A stretch of 64,000 nt of DNA from Rostrohypoxylon terebratum (GCA_022497145.1 MU385939.1:1-64000), one strand, 5' to 3'; positions 22,908 through 35,892 are shown, counted from the stretch's first letter. The notes: generated by a model not told the origin, from the sequence alone. A program made the numbers and translations.

Positions 22908-25434
22908 ATGAGGGCAGCTAATCTCTTGTGCCGTCAGGGCACGAACCTTCAAGTAAGTGCAGTTCACATCCCGTCTACAGTCTACATCATCAAAGATTAA
23001 TTCCTCTTCCTCTTGTAGGGCCTCATCGCCCGCAGTCGCCAAGCCCGTCTCCCGCGATCACGATCCTTTGCGACACCCGCATTTGACAATTCGAATCCGC
23101 GAATACCACCGTACCTCAAACTAGTTAAGAACTATGAAAAAGTCAAGGAGGCTCTAGGAAAGGGCACAGCCCTGACCTTGGCCGAGAAAATTCTCTACAG
23201 CCATCTCGACAATGCCGAAGAGTCTTTATTGACCAACACAAACGGTGGACGGAATATTCGAGGAACGGCAAACCTGAAGCTCAAGCCCGATCGAGTTGCT
23301 ATGCAGGATGCCTCGGCGCAAATGGCCCTCTTGCAATTCATGACATGTAACCTACCATCCACAGCTATACCGGCCAGCATACATTGTGATCACTTAATTG
23401 TGGGCGAGCGAGGCGCCAAGGACGATTTAGAAGCAGGAATCAAGGTCAATCAAGAGGTATTCGACTTCCTAGAGTCCGCCGCCAAGAAATATGGAATCGA
23501 GTTTTGGCCTCCCGGAGCTGGCATTATTCACCAAAGTGTCTTGGAGAATTACGCTGCTCCGGGTTTAATGATGCTTGGAACCGACAGTCACACTCCCAAC
23601 GCCGGAGGCCTTTCGACGATCGCGATCGGTGTCGGTGGCGCGGATGCCGTCGAAGCTCTTGTCGGTGCGCCGTGGGAGTTAAAGGCCCCCAAGATTCTAG
23701 GTGTGGAATTGAAGGGAAAGCTCAACGGCTGGGCCTCCCCCAAGGATGTTATTCTCCACCTCGCCGGCCAGCTTACAGTCCGTGGTGGTACCGGCTTCAT
23801 TATCGAGTATTTCGGACCAGGTGTCGAAACGCTGAGCTGCACGGGCATGGCTACCGCTTGCAATATGGGTTGGTTCATCCCCTTGAATGGGATAACGTGC
23901 TGTAAATGTCTTACTAACAATATAATTAGGAGCTGAGGTCGGCGCTACAACTTCCATTTTCCCCTTTAGTCCAGCCCATTTGCGATATCTAGAGGCTACG
24001 CATCGTCACGACGTTGCTGCAGAAGCCAAGAAGTTCTCCGACATCATTCAGCTTAAGGCCGATCCGGGTGCGAAATACGACGAGATCATTATTATCGACC
24101 TATCCACATTGGAGCCCCACATCAATGGACCCTTCACCCCTGATCTCTCTACGCCACTTTCTCAATTCAAGCAAACCGTACAGGAAGAGAATTGGCCCGA
24201 GAAGCTCTCGGCGGGTCTAATTGGTAGCTGTACGAACAGCTCATACGAAGATATGACACGTGTGGAGGGCATGGTTCGGGAAGCTATGGAAGCAGGTCTT
24301 AGGCCGACGTCCGATTTCTATATCACCCCTGGCAGCGACCAAATCCGAGAGACCCTACGAAGAGACGGACCTCTGGAGACTTTCAAGCAAGCAGGAGGTA
24401 CAGTTCTATCGAACGCCTGCGGTCCCTGTATCGGCCAATGGAAACGACGTGACGGTGTCGAAAAAGGCACACCCAATGCTATTCTCACTTCTTTTAACCG
24501 TAACTTCCGCGGCCGCAATGACGGCAATCTCGACACCATGAACTTCCTCGCATCACCCGAAATAGTCACAGCTATGACTTTTGCCGGCACCACCACCTTC
24601 AACCCTATGACCGACTCTCTCCCTACTCCATCCGGCAAGGAATTCCGCTTTACCCCTCCCTCGGGCCTCGAGATCCCGGCCAAACCATTCGAGATAGCAC
24701 GTGAAGAGTTCCGCCCCCTCACCCAAGCCCCCGACCCGTCCGTCACCGTAGCCATCTCGCCTACCTCAGAACGTCTAGCTCTCCTCGAACCTTTCGAACC
24801 CTTCCCCAACTCAGACCTATCCGGTCTCCGTGTACTAGTGAAGATCACAGGCAAATGTACGACAGATACCATCTCAGCAGCAGGTCCATGGCTCAAGTAC
24901 AAGGGTCACCTACCTAACATCAGCGAGAATACGCTCAACACAGCGACCAATGCGGAAACCGGCGAAGTCAATGTTGCGTATGACCTCGATGGCTCCAAGC
25001 ACACGATCCCCGAACTAGGCAAGCGGTGGAAGGAAGCCGCGCGCCCGTGGCTCGTAGTGGCCGAGCACAACTACGGCGAAGGCAGCGCGCGAGAACACGC
25101 CGCCCTGCAGCCTCGATACCTCGGCGCCAAGATCGTGCTGTGCAAGAGCTTCGCGCGTATCCACGAGACGAACCTCAAGAAGCAAGGTGTCGTACCCCTA
25201 ACATTCGCCGACGAGGTCGATTACGATAGGATCAATGCCGGAGATGAGGTCTCGACGGTGGGATTGTACGATATGCTAATGAATGAGGGGAAGGGAGATG
25301 TTTCGCTCAAGGTTAAGAAACATAAGACAGGAGAGGAGTTCTTGGTCAAGACTAAGCATGCGGTTAGTAAGGACCAGGCGGGTTTCATATTGGCGGGGAG
25401 CGCGTTGAATTTGCTCTCGAAGTCGAACCGGTAA
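22908..25434 (+). CDS. ACO2: Mitochondrial aconitase, Aco2 type (probable homocitrate dehydratase)
   Basis: Three exons (22908-22952, 23019-23868, 23930-25434) encode 799 residues. The first ATG gives a basic, Ser/Arg-rich leader (SRQARLPRSRSFATPAF) typical of mitochondrial import. The protein covers the full aconitase fold: AEKILYSHLD, IHCDHLI, LGTDSHTPNAGGL, SCTGMATACNMG, then GSCTNSSYEDM and NACGPCIGQW. Cys399, Cys462 and Cys465 should bind the 4Fe-4S cluster, with the same spacing as in mammalian aconitase. The C-terminal swivel domain has NYGEGSAREHAALQPRYLG. Sequence details (GKGTALTLAEK, WPPGAGIIHQSVLENYAAPGL) fit the second fungal aconitase rather than the citric-acid-cycle enzyme as I recall them; Aco2 dehydrates homocitrate in lysine synthesis in yeast. 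The second donor (GTTGGT) is unusual, but the join restores MG-AEVGATTS exactly. Confidence 0.93.
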
Positions 25435-26439
25435 TCAGCCAGGACTTAGTTAGAGGTTGGATATAAAAAAGGAAGTAAATACCCAGAATCGCACTTGAAG
25501 TCTTGGGTAACTCTGTGCGTATATACCAGATATATACGAATGGGGAGTTGTATATGCCATTTGGTGCTCTTGGCGGCAGGATATGAAAAGTTCGGTCGGT
25601 TATAGAGAAAATGAATAAAGACGATTTACGATGAGGTTATGGCTTAGTAGGAACTGTGTTGACGATATTACGTAACGGCGCGGAAAAGAGGGAAGGGATA
25701 AAACTTCCCTTTCTATGTATTATATGAATCAGTTTCTGGTCAGAGCTAGAGTTTATTACTTAGAGCATAGATAAAAGTCTTACGTCATATAAACGTCATA
25801 CAAATGATGAAACCACATGAAATTCACCTCCAAATCAACAACAGTGATTTGGTTGATATCTTTAGTGTACTGTATGTATTACATAAGGTACATATGGTTT
25901 TACGTATAAAAATCTCAGGTAAGCAACGTTATATAATCACTTTGATGACAAATGATTCCGATATCTGGCGTGGTACAAAAGCTGAATCAGCATTCTACGC
26001 TCGAAAGTAAATGGTATAATCCTGCTTACCATTGATAAATCATAGAAATTACCTGATGTATGTTTCCGTCACGGAGAAATTTAGAAATAATTTGAGAATT
26101 ATAGAGGGAAAGCACCATATCAGATATATTTCCAGATAGCTTCATAACTAAGTACTTTTGTATATTTTTAGTATTGCACTATAAGTCAAAGCTTCTCGTA
26201 TTTCGTTTACTAACTCACGGCCGCCCGATCTTATTCAATCAGGCGATCCTAAATGAAGCATACGTATCGAAAAGCAAAGGCGTTTGTCCCTCCTAGGTAG
26301 CGTAATAGGCGTACCTTTCCTCAAAAACGCCTCGCTTACCTGCAAATGATGCAAATATCCTCACTGTTGAGATTATATCTCATAAATCCTTGGGTGAAAT
26401 CCAAATGAACTTCATCCGCTAAGAACTGTAGATGGCGGA
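25435..26439. other. Convergent intergenic region
   Basis: About 1 kb of AT-rich sequence between two convergent genes. No gene seen. Confidence 0.5.
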
Positions 26440-28644
26440 TTACGCTTGTGCCGCCTGGGCATGGCTCCAGCCGTTGGGTGTCGGGGTTTTAGTAACGCTG
26501 CTTTCATCGAGGTGGTCATCGCCCATCTCACAGTCGCCGTCTTCGTCGACTGGATTGCTTTCCTTTTCTATTTCTGTTTCTTCATGCTGAACGGACCTCG
26601 GGTAACTCCACCGTTCTTTACGCAATTTGCGTTCCCGAAGCTTCTCTCGTTTCTGTGCGTGATATTCTTCCGCCATCTCATCCAGCTCCTCTACAGCTGC
26701 CAACCATTGGGGGTTATTCTTTACCCGGTCAGGTAATGGGGGCATATGGCATCCTTCTTCTCGTTTTCGTCTCGCGGCACGGGCTGCGACTTTGCCAAAG
26801 TTATCTTTTCTAGTCCCCCGTGCACGGATTTCCTTTTGTTTCTTCATGTGCCATTTTTCAGAACGAGGATGTGACCAGTGAATCCGCGGGTCGATATGAG
26901 CAAAATGGGTTGCTGGGCGAGTTGGCCGTGTGGGTTGCATCCACGGAGGCAAGCCGAACAAAGCGGAGCCAGGACGAAACGGCTCGTTGCTCTTGCTATA
27001 GATGTACGAGTCGAATTTCTCTGGGTCGTGCTTAGATACCAGTATCTGACGCTTTTCTTCGGGTTTTGAGCATTTCCAACTTTGCTCCCGAATCAAAGCC
27101 CCCAGGCTGGGTTCGCCAACCGGGACGCTAACAAGCTTTTCTGTCTTGTGAATATCGGCACCGTTAGCAGATTCGATAAACGGTGGCGTTATAAGCATGG
27201 CGTTTTGGCTTGATGCTGAAGGTGTGTGTGAATCGGCCTCTTGTGTTTCGGAAATACTCTGGGTCTTGGAAAGACTTGACTCTTTGCTCTGTGAACGATG
27301 TGTGCGACTTGCGGTATCTGCAGCTTCTTGTTGAAGTAATAGTGTATCCAGACGATTGACCTGGCCCTCACGTGGGGTATCGATTATCCTTGTTAAATGA
27401 ACGGGCTGTGAGTCCTCAATTATTTTACGTACATCAGTATCTGTCTGTGCGCCAGATGTGAATGCTGATTCGATACGATGCTTATTAGTACTCGGTTTAT
27501 TCGGCATTGAAGATAGGTCCGGTGTAGTAGATTTTGGAGGATTGTGTGCGTCAATGCTATGACTAAGAGCCATTGGCCTCGTTGAACCCTTCTGTGGTAC
27601 GGGCTGCTGTATCTGTGTGCTATTAAGAGAGCCATCTGGACGAGAAACATTTGCGGGCTTTTCACTAAGCTGCGGAAAATTCTGGTGCTGCTGGGGCGCG
27701 CTCTGCTTTTCGTTGTTGAACTTAGGTTGAGATAATTGAGGACTGGGTTGGGGATCCGTAGGGAGTACCGTTTTTACGGGTCGGGGTGGAATGTCTTTCG
27801 GAGGCGGATGAGTTTTTAAATTTGTGTCTGGTTTTCGACTGTTATGTTGCTCGTTCCCATTCGAGACATCCACGCTCCCGCCAGACTTGGCTTTCCCTCC
27901 ATTGAGCGTTTGTACTTCTATAAACTTTCCCTCATGCGGTAGATTAGATATTACATGCCCAACACGATGATGGGGCTCCGTGGTGGGGCGCTCACGGACT
28001 TTGTGGATATCGGTCTGCAGGCCTTGGCGACCGCTGCTAGCAGGTCGAGGCCGAGGTTCATCATCTTGAGTAAGGTCAATAACTCCGTGTGTTGGAATTG
28101 CCCATATCCTCGCATTCTTCTTTGAGTCTTGTTTGGGTGGTACTTGTGGGTTATGTGAGCTTTTGAAGGAAGGAAATGTTTGGTCCTCGCGAGGCTTAGG
28201 CTTAGGTGGTATTCCCAGCGATTTTGGATTCTCCTTACTTGGGCGAAGGGCAAAGTCAGACGCTGCGGAACTGAGGTCGCATTCCTCGGTTTTCATAGGC
28301 CTGAACCCGGAAGATAGATCGGGGATTCTCTCTTCGAATGAGGATCTGGAATGACGGCTTGCTAGACCCCATTCACTTACATCATCAAATAGTCGTGGTT
28401 TCTTCGGTGGCAGTTGATCCGATGAATTGGCATTGTTGGCAGATGTGCGATCAAAAGAGGAATGGAAATCTGAGATTCGGGATATAGAAGGACTTTTCTT
28501 TGGCTTGGAAGAGGTTGTGGTCTTCCGAGCGGTTTTTTTGTTAGGTAATTGTTTTTTCTCGTTCTTCTCTTTTGGGGATGTCAAAGACGGGAGAGGTGGC
28601 TTCACAGTTATGGCGTCTCCTAACTTCTCATCCGGGGGAGCCAT
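26440..28644 (-). CDS. Large disordered protein of unknown function
   Basis: A single-exon frame of 734 residues starting at a well-placed ATG (MAPPDEKLGD). I do not recognise it. Residues 1-560 are low in hydrophobics and rich in S, P, K, Q and T, with basic clusters (KKQLPNKKTARKTTTSSKPKKS) that look like nuclear localisation signals. A denser, probably conserved block follows at about 575-690: PPWMQPTRPTRPATHFAHID, HIDPRIHWSHPRSEKWHMKK, KVAARAARRKREEG, then WLAAVEELDEMAEEYHAQKR leading into a highly charged helix. The C-terminus is acidic (DEDGDCEMGDDH). A nuclear or chromatin-linked protein is a guess from composition. Confidence 0.75.
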   Translation of the reverse strand: MAPPDEKLGDAITVKPPLPSLTSPKEKNEKKQLPNKKTARKTTTSSKPKKSPSISRISDFHSSFDRTSANNANSSDQLPPKKPRLFDDVSEWGLASRHSRSSFEERIPDLSSGFRPMKTEECDLSSAASDFALRPSKENPKSLGIPPKPKPREDQTFPSFKSSHNPQVPPKQDSKKNARIWAIPTHGVIDLTQDDEPRPRPASSGRQGLQTDIHKVRERPTTEPHHRVGHVISNLPHEGKFIEVQTLNGGKAKSGGSVDVSNGNEQHNSRKPDTNLKTHPPPKDIPPRPVKTVLPTDPQPSPQLSQPKFNNEKQSAPQQHQNFPQLSEKPANVSRPDGSLNSTQIQQPVPQKGSTRPMALSHSIDAHNPPKSTTPDLSSMPNKPSTNKHRIESAFTSGAQTDTDVRKIIEDSQPVHLTRIIDTPREGQVNRLDTLLLQQEAADTASRTHRSQSKESSLSKTQSISETQEADSHTPSASSQNAMLITPPFIESANGADIHKTEKLVSVPVGEPSLGALIREQSWKCSKPEEKRQILVSKHDPEKFDSYIYSKSNEPFRPGSALFGLPPWMQPTRPTRPATHFAHIDPRIHWSHPRSEKWHMKKQKEIRARGTRKDNFGKVAARAARRKREEGCHMPPLPDRVKNNPQWLAAVEELDEMAEEYHAQKREKLRERKLRKERWSYPRSVQHEETEIEKESNPVDEDGDCEMGDDHLDESSVTKTPTPNGWSHAQAAQA

Positions 28645-31600
28645 GGTAGCTAGGTGGATGTTAGGTCATGAACGATCGATACAATGTCTGGCACTTTAGA
28701 AAGACTCACTTGTAGTAGCAGTAGGTGTGCTAACCATTGCGGGCTGGTGCACGCCTTTGCCTCCTGTATGCTTTGAACAGTAGAGTTCTCTGAATACATC
28801 GATATCGCATTCTCCGTTCTGACATTCCGTGGGCAGAAAGTGACGATAACCCCCCATAACTCGAGAGAGAGAGAAATGACTCAATGTAAAAAGGAGTCAC
28901 ACCTAGTCCGAGCCGACTGTCTCGCAAGATGGAAGCTCAATGAAGCCCCAATGCGAAGGCAGTTGCACAGACTCGTGAAGACGATGATGTAATAACGGAA
29001 TTCTTTTCTTGGAGGGTTGTCGAAATGGTGTCATCTTAGCCAAGTTTTGCCTCGTTGATTGAGACTTTAAAGAGCTCGCATTGATTTCACTAGACTACCT
29101 AGTATAAAAGGTCAATAATTATGTAATATTGTCGATGGTAGAACCATTGATTATGCTGTAAGGAAGGAGGGGCAACCACTCTGCCACTTCAAGTTCAAGA
29201 TTGGAAGTTGCAACCTTCAAAATGAGGTGTACTTATTACCTAATTAAGTGGTAATGGAAGACACTAGGTAGGGTATACTAAGTTGGTAGGTGGACATAAG
29301 GAAAGAACCAGGCCACTGGAAGCAAATACAAAAGCAGATAAGATCAATTGTTGATCAGAATGAAAGAGCTTAGGGGGAGGGATAGAATAATAGGATAATA
29401 GGTAGGTGCTCACTTACTGAAACAACCAATCGAAATTGACACCAAAACGTGTAAGCTATGATTACCTATGTAGCAGGTATAAAAAATAATCGAAGAAGAA
29501 ATAATGAATAAATAGTTCCTCCTTATAAAACAGAGATCGTGTATCAATGATCAAGGCGACGGCGACGTCGTTCTTATATATAAGATACTGTATCTATCGA
29601 TCATGTATTATACCCAGCACATGCACGCCGACAATGAGAAAATAAGTCCTATAGTGTGTGTTAGATAAGAAGACTAAGGCGAGATAATTTAAAACAGAAG
29701 ATTACTAAGTAACCTAGTAGTAGTTTGGGGGATGATAGACTGGTCTCAGATCTTTTCAGTTTTCATTTTCAGTCATCAACCTGCAGGAAAACATCGGTTT
29801 CGAGCCCCAAATCAGCGCTCAAGTTATGATCCCTCTAAGCGCCAAATGGCGTTCGCGGGTGTTCTGCGCAGCCTTTGGCCCTGTCTCATAGTGGCAATGC
29901 GAGGCTGGGCTCCTATATAGCGGAGCGTGCAGTTGTGATCTGCAACTTCTTTTCCTTACATCCCCGGACACTAAACAGGCCAATACGTTGGTTGTGGCGA
30001 GTCCAGTGCGGAATTGGGCATTTTGAAGGCCTGGGAAACCAGGTTAAGTTTGAGGCAAGTTATAGAGCTCAAAACCAGAAGTTCCGGACGCAGTCTGACC
30101 TTTTACCATTTTTGGTCATCACAGACCAGCCATATCACGAATAAATAAAAGCAAAACCCCGTCATGGGGAAGTTGGGAAAAAAACCAAATGAGCTATACG
30201 CACCCGAAATGACCAATACCCTCGAAGATTCCGGACCAGTATAGTCGCAGGATTTCCCCGTCGTCATTATTCGGAATTGACGAAACTAGTTTGGTAGAAT
30301 TGGGACTACACACACAAAGTATTATGTAGATCAGATCGCGCCGGTGTTGATTGCGAGACGCGTAGATTTATCAAATGCTTCCTCGACTTTATCCAACAGG
30401 CTTTATCACAACATCGTAGCCGTCTCGGAGATTTCAAGTCCAGTTAGTATGCTGCTTCGGCGAGGAAATGTTGTGCCGGTGAGATAGATGAGATGGTTGG
30501 CGCGTAGAAGGGGAATTTATTAGAATTTAGAAATAGTATGTAACCTTGGAAATACTAGTAGTAGCAGTAAATTATGGGAACGTTTTAGCGTCGGTGGTAA
30601 TATTGGTCCGTGCATCGTCCTTGACGTGGGCTGCGTGGAGAGAGTCGGCTATCGGAATATTATTTCAACGGTCTTTCACATTCAAGATCCGTTTTATGAT
30701 GCCCTTATGCAATTATTTAATTGTTCATTAGATGGAATAAATGTTTCTGTTCCACAGTAAGTTTTCGAAAACCGGGCTGAGATCGCTGTTTATGTTGAAC
30801 TTTAAGTTCAAACAAGGCGAGATAAGAAGTTTGATATCCTTGGAAGGATCGAGCGCGAATCGAGATCTTAGGATACAATTACCCACTGCAATTACTGACG
30901 AATAGGGGCCGTTAGAGACAATTAGCCTGGTCACGTCTTGGTCTGTATTGTACTACTCCAACGGCTTGGCATTATACGCTTACCTCCAACATGCATGATA
31001 TTCCATCTTGTGATAACAATTTGGCTTTGACAAGCCAACAGGATGTTGCTTTATGGGGCATCTTTATGGGGCAACTGGGTATTTCACACATCTTACAACC
31101 CAAAGTCAGCATTATTGGTGGAATTACTTAATCATTATCTTTGCCTTACCAACTGCCTGATCAACTGAACAAAATGGCTTCCCAAAGGTTATATCCGCTT
31201 CGACCATTTTGCTAATTCCCATAGCCTTAGTCACAGTCTCATAGCTTGACGTCGCAAACATCGTTCTATCATTTCAATGACAACCCCTCTGCCGAAAAGA
31301 TATTTCCATTTGCAAATCATCTGCAAGGTCCAGAATACCCTTTAAAGCTCAGGGAAGAGTGAGGTATATTACCGAATCAAAATTTATTTCTGTGTCTTAT
31401 ACACTTACTCATTATAGGTAGGTAATCTCATTATAAAATTGAACCTACCACAACCACCACCGTATCACGAGAGATTTTTTATTTCCTTCATTTCCTTGAC
31501 TAAATACACAGGTAAGCAAAGATCGAATTATCTATGTTGACCTTGTTACACGATTTTGTTCTCAGCGTAAAAAAATCTTCATTTTTGCTTTATTTTGATA

Positions 31601-32198
31601 TTAAGACGGCAAGAATACGAGAATAGGTAGCATATTAGCTCCCACACTTAGCGTTGTGGTTTAGAAGTTAAAAAAATATCGAATTCATTCTTGTTATAAC
31701 ATTTCAAGTTTTAGTAAACCTCCTTCGCTTCGAGGCTAGCCAGTGTAAGAAAAAATCGTATAATTGCTCCCAACCTAAGAAAGATAGCCACGTAGACTGA
31801 GGTCTCAATAATGGAGATCTTGATGTGATGTGTGGGGTCGCAATATATGTTGCAGAATCAAGAAAGCTCTAATTGGACAAATATGTCAGCTGCATGAGTC
31901 TCACTCGGAGAAGAAATATTGGTTGGATGGCGAGTTTAGGGTTGCGTATTTAAAGCTGATCAATCTCTGGTGACATTACTAGGTATAGTACGATTTTTCA
32001 TTTATCGCACAATGAATTTTGGGATGTAGCCGATCCATATGGAGGTGATGCGGTTTAAGGATAATGCGAGAAAGGATTAGCAGAAGCCATAAAGTAGGTA
32101 GTCTAGGTGGATCAAGATCGCCAAATATGGACAAAATATATACAAAACGAAGATAAATGTGTATCACAAACGAAGCCTCGGAAGCTAACTCCAACCCC
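28645..32198. other. Gene-poor stretch of 3.5 kb
   Basis: No frame above about 90 codons and no recognisable domain in either strand. The sequence is AT-rich with scattered CCTAGG-type palindromes and short tandem repeats. It holds the promoter of the 734-residue protein at its left and the 3' end of the GH93-like gene at its right. I see no inverted-repeat element here. Confidence 0.5.
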
Positions 32199-33347
32199 CT
32201 AATTCTGTAATTCATATAATTGACTCACAGCTCCGAGACCATCTTTCGAGTACAAGGCTAAAAAGTGTGTAGCATCACGATTAAATATGCCAGGCCAGTG
32301 GGATGCAGCTTCGCCAGTAACCACACTTGCAGACCAGGTGTTCCCACCATCGACGCTGGTGATGACCTTCATTTGGGCGCCGTCGTAGCCGCTGGTGCCG
32401 TCAACGTCCTCGTTTGTCATGAAGCTCGCTACGAGAGTGCCCCAAACGTTATACACTTGCGGGGCTCCGGCTAGCTTGCCGTTCCTCGCCATGTATAGGC
32501 GGTTGCGCTGACCCCATGATAATCCGTCATCGTGTGAGAGTACGTAGTCTATACAGAAGGGCCCATCCTCGGTATTCTCGAATACGGCGCTACTCGGGAC
32601 GTTAGTATCTCTCATGGCAGCAAGGTAAAGTATAAGAATTAACATGAGATTTCCATTATCATCAATAGGCGCGACGCCAACCATGCCATCTCGAGAAGTC
32701 CGATCACCGCCAGAGACAGCAATCCAGTTTGACCAAGTTGATCCGCCATCTGTGGAATATTTCATGACATTGTCCTGGTCGCCAGCGCTGTTCTCGGCAG
32801 AGTAATAACACTGCAGGGATCCATCTTTTGCGATGCGTAGGAAGGGCTCCTAAAGGCCATTGACGCCGGACGGGACGTGCTCCTCGACAGTAGACAAATA
32901 CTTGAAAGACTTGCCGCCGTCATCTGAATAGGAGATGGAAATACGGAAATAGGTATAATGCCAATCGGCGCCAGTGCGATCATGGTTCCGGTAAGCGTAT
33001 AAGATACGACCGTTAGGCAACTGCAGCGGCATCGCGTTGTTGATATCATGAGTCGCAACCTCACCCCGGAACACTTCACTGAGGTAATCCCAAGACTGGG
33101 CGCCGTTTGTGGACCTCACTACTCGCAGAACGTGTTCATTACCATCTGTAGCGACATAGCCGCCGATCAGGCTACCATCGTTCATAAAGCTAACCCTGAC
33201 ATATTCGGAATTGGTATCGATCACCACCGGATCGGCGGCCTTGACCACACGGCCCGGCAATCGTTTTTCAAGGGAGGCTGGAGGAACCGGGGTTGCTGAA
33301 ACTAATTCGGCAATCGCAAGCGCCGTAAAGAGGATCCGAGAAAACAT
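32199..33347 (-). pseudogene. Secreted BNR/Asp-box glycosidase (GH93 or sialidase-like) with in-frame stop
   Basis: Exons are 33347-32644 and 32589-32199; the 54-nt intron (GTTAAT...TACTAAC...AGTAG) is needed to give the family string N-L-I-A-V-F-E. The 364-codon frame starts with a signal peptide (MFSRILFTALAIAELVSATP) and a possible Kex2 site LEKR. Several Asp-box turns of the S-x-D-x-G-x-x-W type are present (KYSTDGGSTW, SHDDGLSW, TSVDGGNTW, SYSDDGGKSF), as in beta-propeller sialidases and GH93 exo-arabinanases. DINNAMPLQLPNGRILYAYR resembles GH93. At 32852-32850 a TAG interrupts the string GL-stop-EPFLR, where relatives have tryptophan (TGG). The frame is otherwise intact on both sides, so this is a recently inactivated gene, an allele, or a sequencing error. 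Confidence 0.75.
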
Positions 33348-35563
33348 CGTGACTAAAACTTACGACTTGAAGCTGATGCAGATCATGGCATAACATGTAT
33401 GTTCATCTCCACCTGGGCTTCGCATAGGTTATAATATAGGAATTGTCTTGGCCGTAAGGGCCTTCTGATATGCCCTCATGGTATCCAAGCTCCAGGAGGC
33501 GCAGGGTCATTGACCGGAGGCATATCCTTACACTATACTCAACATCTCCATCTCGAGGCCCTTTTGAAGCTGGAATCGGACTATCACGAGGCTCGTGAGC
33601 TTAATAGGATAGAGCTAGGTATGCAAGGCCCTGTTGTCAAGGGCACCTATCCAAATTTGGCAGTATGGTGTCTTCGCGGAGGCCAGAGACCTGGTATAGT
33701 GAAAGTCCTTCTAGGTCCTTGGGATTTCAAGTAAGCACGCCGGCCAAACCAAGAAACAAATCGTGTCTTATTTTAGCAAGCGGTGGTGGTGCTTATTTAA
33801 GAAGGTAGTGTTGTCGGCTCGGCTTTATTGGCGACTGGGGCGTTGCCATTCCCAAGGACCGCGACAGTGCTGCTAGCCTGTACCTAGTATTTGCCAACGC
33901 CTGAATAATCAATTTCCAGGCTATCTTACCTTCCATGGACCTATGATTGTCACCTACTCTAGGCTCATTGATGATTGTCCAGTGCCATTAGTATCTTAGC
34001 CGTGAAGGATGCAGAGGTAAGCAGCTGATGGAACGTTCCAATTAATGACTCCTTAAGCCCTCTGACGTTTCAAGTGTTCCTACTGAAGCCAACAAGCTCG
34101 GCCGTACTCTACCTTGGCAAATGTAGAATTTCGAAGACGAAAGACGAAGACAACGACGAAATATGATAATATCGTCATGATCAAATTCTCAAGTAAAGTC
34201 CCATATCTTCTCGGAAGCGCGCTCGGCTCTCCCCTGAGCAGAAACAAGGCGTGATCGAATATTTCGCGAAATCCGAATCCAAGTGGTCTAGAGCTTGGTC
34301 CTAGCTTGTCCCCATCCAAGTAGTGAGCTACAGTACATAGCTTCAGGGCCTGAAAACCTCATCGCTTGACGCGTTCCAAGTCGGAAAAATACCCGAAGGG
34401 CAAAAAGAAAACGTCAAAGGTAAGAAGGAAGCAGACAAGACCCGGCTCCCATTATATAGTCTGACGAATGTAGCACTGCACACAACCGTCATTCGTACGT
34501 ACAATGTCAATGTCTTGTCCAAGAAACAAGATAATAATTAATATGCGGGAGGAAATTTAAAATTGACAAGCTAAGGAAAATAAAGCTTGCAGAGCACGAA
34601 GGTCACGTGGCTTTAATCTAAGCCAAACCTTCCACACCTCCGTTAGCCAATCAAAACCTTTGCAATTACCCAGGGCATAAGGGTTCATCTTTAACCCGCC
34701 CCGCTTTTTCCCTCGCACCCGTCCTGCCGTCCAGTGGTCCAAGTCGTCCAGCGTAAAATCCAGTTCGTCACAGCCCCCATCGGCACATTCCGATCACACC
34801 ACCCAACCCTCGCATCGAACGACGCAGCAGGCCAGAATGCCATAAGCAGAAGTCCAACGGTATGATTTCTGTCTCTATTCTGTCCCAATGCGGTAAGAAT
34901 TCGACCGCCTCGACCACTCATCTCCGGTCCCTTTTCGCCGCCTTGCTCCGTACCACTTACGAACAGCCGCATGGCGTGACGAGGCTCCAGCTCACCAGAC
35001 TTTTTGCGCGAAAATATCTTTAATGACTCTAGGTAAGCTTTTTTATGCTGAAGCTAGCCTGTCAGACCTGTCAGGTCCCAGGAGACGCAGGATGCTGTCA
35101 TGGGCGCCTGCCAAACCATGCCGTTGGATTGCGCCGCTAACCCCGGATCGTGAGTCGTCTCGTATGTTCGGCGCCCTCTAGAACTGTCTCCAAGGGGCGG
35201 ACCGCGAAATGTGTCCATCGTCGTGAGTAAGATTAGGTGACCGACGTACCGAGTGTCTTGCCTGTGATGTAGCCTACTTAGTAGTATAAGAGAACCCATG
35301 AACTTCCCCTGTGAGGCAAAAAAGAGTCTCTCGTCATCACAGCAACATAGACATCTTCACTCTTCATATATAATATAAACTTCATTGCATATATATACAT
35401 TTCGTATATACATACAGACATCTCCGCTCCGAGCTCGAAGTAACATAGACATCTCGACTCTTACGAACTCTTACGATCATCTCATCTCCAAAAAGCCTAT
35501 TTCGACACTTGTCTTATTAGACCATATCGTCTCATCTTTACATACATACATAAATCAATAAAA
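33348..35563. other. Intergenic stretch
   Basis: About 2.2 kb without a convincing gene. A short plus-strand frame at 33510-33734 has protein-like composition (LHLEALLKLESDYHEARELN) but no known motif. The last 250 bases carry repeated ACATAGACATCT and TATATATACAT units upstream of the small mitochondrial-looking gene. Confidence 0.45.
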
Positions 35564-35892
35564 ATGTCGGCCGCCATCGCTGCCCGAGCTCAAGCTCCCC
35601 TCTCCGCCATCGTCAGGCAAGCCTTCAAGGGCCTACGACAATCCACACGGATCGTCGAAGGCATTGAAGCTCTCCCCTCAGCCGGACCTTCCCAGCGCCC
35701 CGACTGGGGCCGCATCGCCAGGGGACGTCTTGGTGCCGCTTCTGTGTAAGTCCTATTACCCCTAACCACATGAGCCAGGTAGACCTTAGCTAACACGACT
35801 GGCAACACAGATACTTCCCCTTCATGGCCACGTTCCTTTCCTGGCCTCTAGTATCCAGCTACGTCCTCGACGGCCACATGGGACAGTTCTAA
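35564..35892 (+). CDS. Small protein, probably mitochondrial, one membrane segment
   Basis: Two exons (35564-35745 and 35811-35892) give 87 residues; the 65-nt intron starts GTAAGT and ends ACACAG. The N-terminus (MSAAIAARAQAPLSAIVRQAFKG, shown in part) is basic, free of acids and amphipathic, like a mitochondrial presequence. A C-terminal hydrophobic segment YFPFMATFLSWPLVSSYVL is followed by DGHMGQF. The size and layout are those of small inner-membrane subunits of respiratory complexes, but I do not recognise which one. The ATG context (AAAAATGTCGG) and the pyrimidine-rich leader fit a well-expressed gene. Confidence 0.7.

Noticed and set aside
32590..32643. Odd hydrophobic insertion (LILILYLAAM) in the GH93-like protein
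   Set aside because: It is a 54-nt intron with TACTAAC; splicing restores NLIAVFE. Only the TAG at 32850 remains as real damage.
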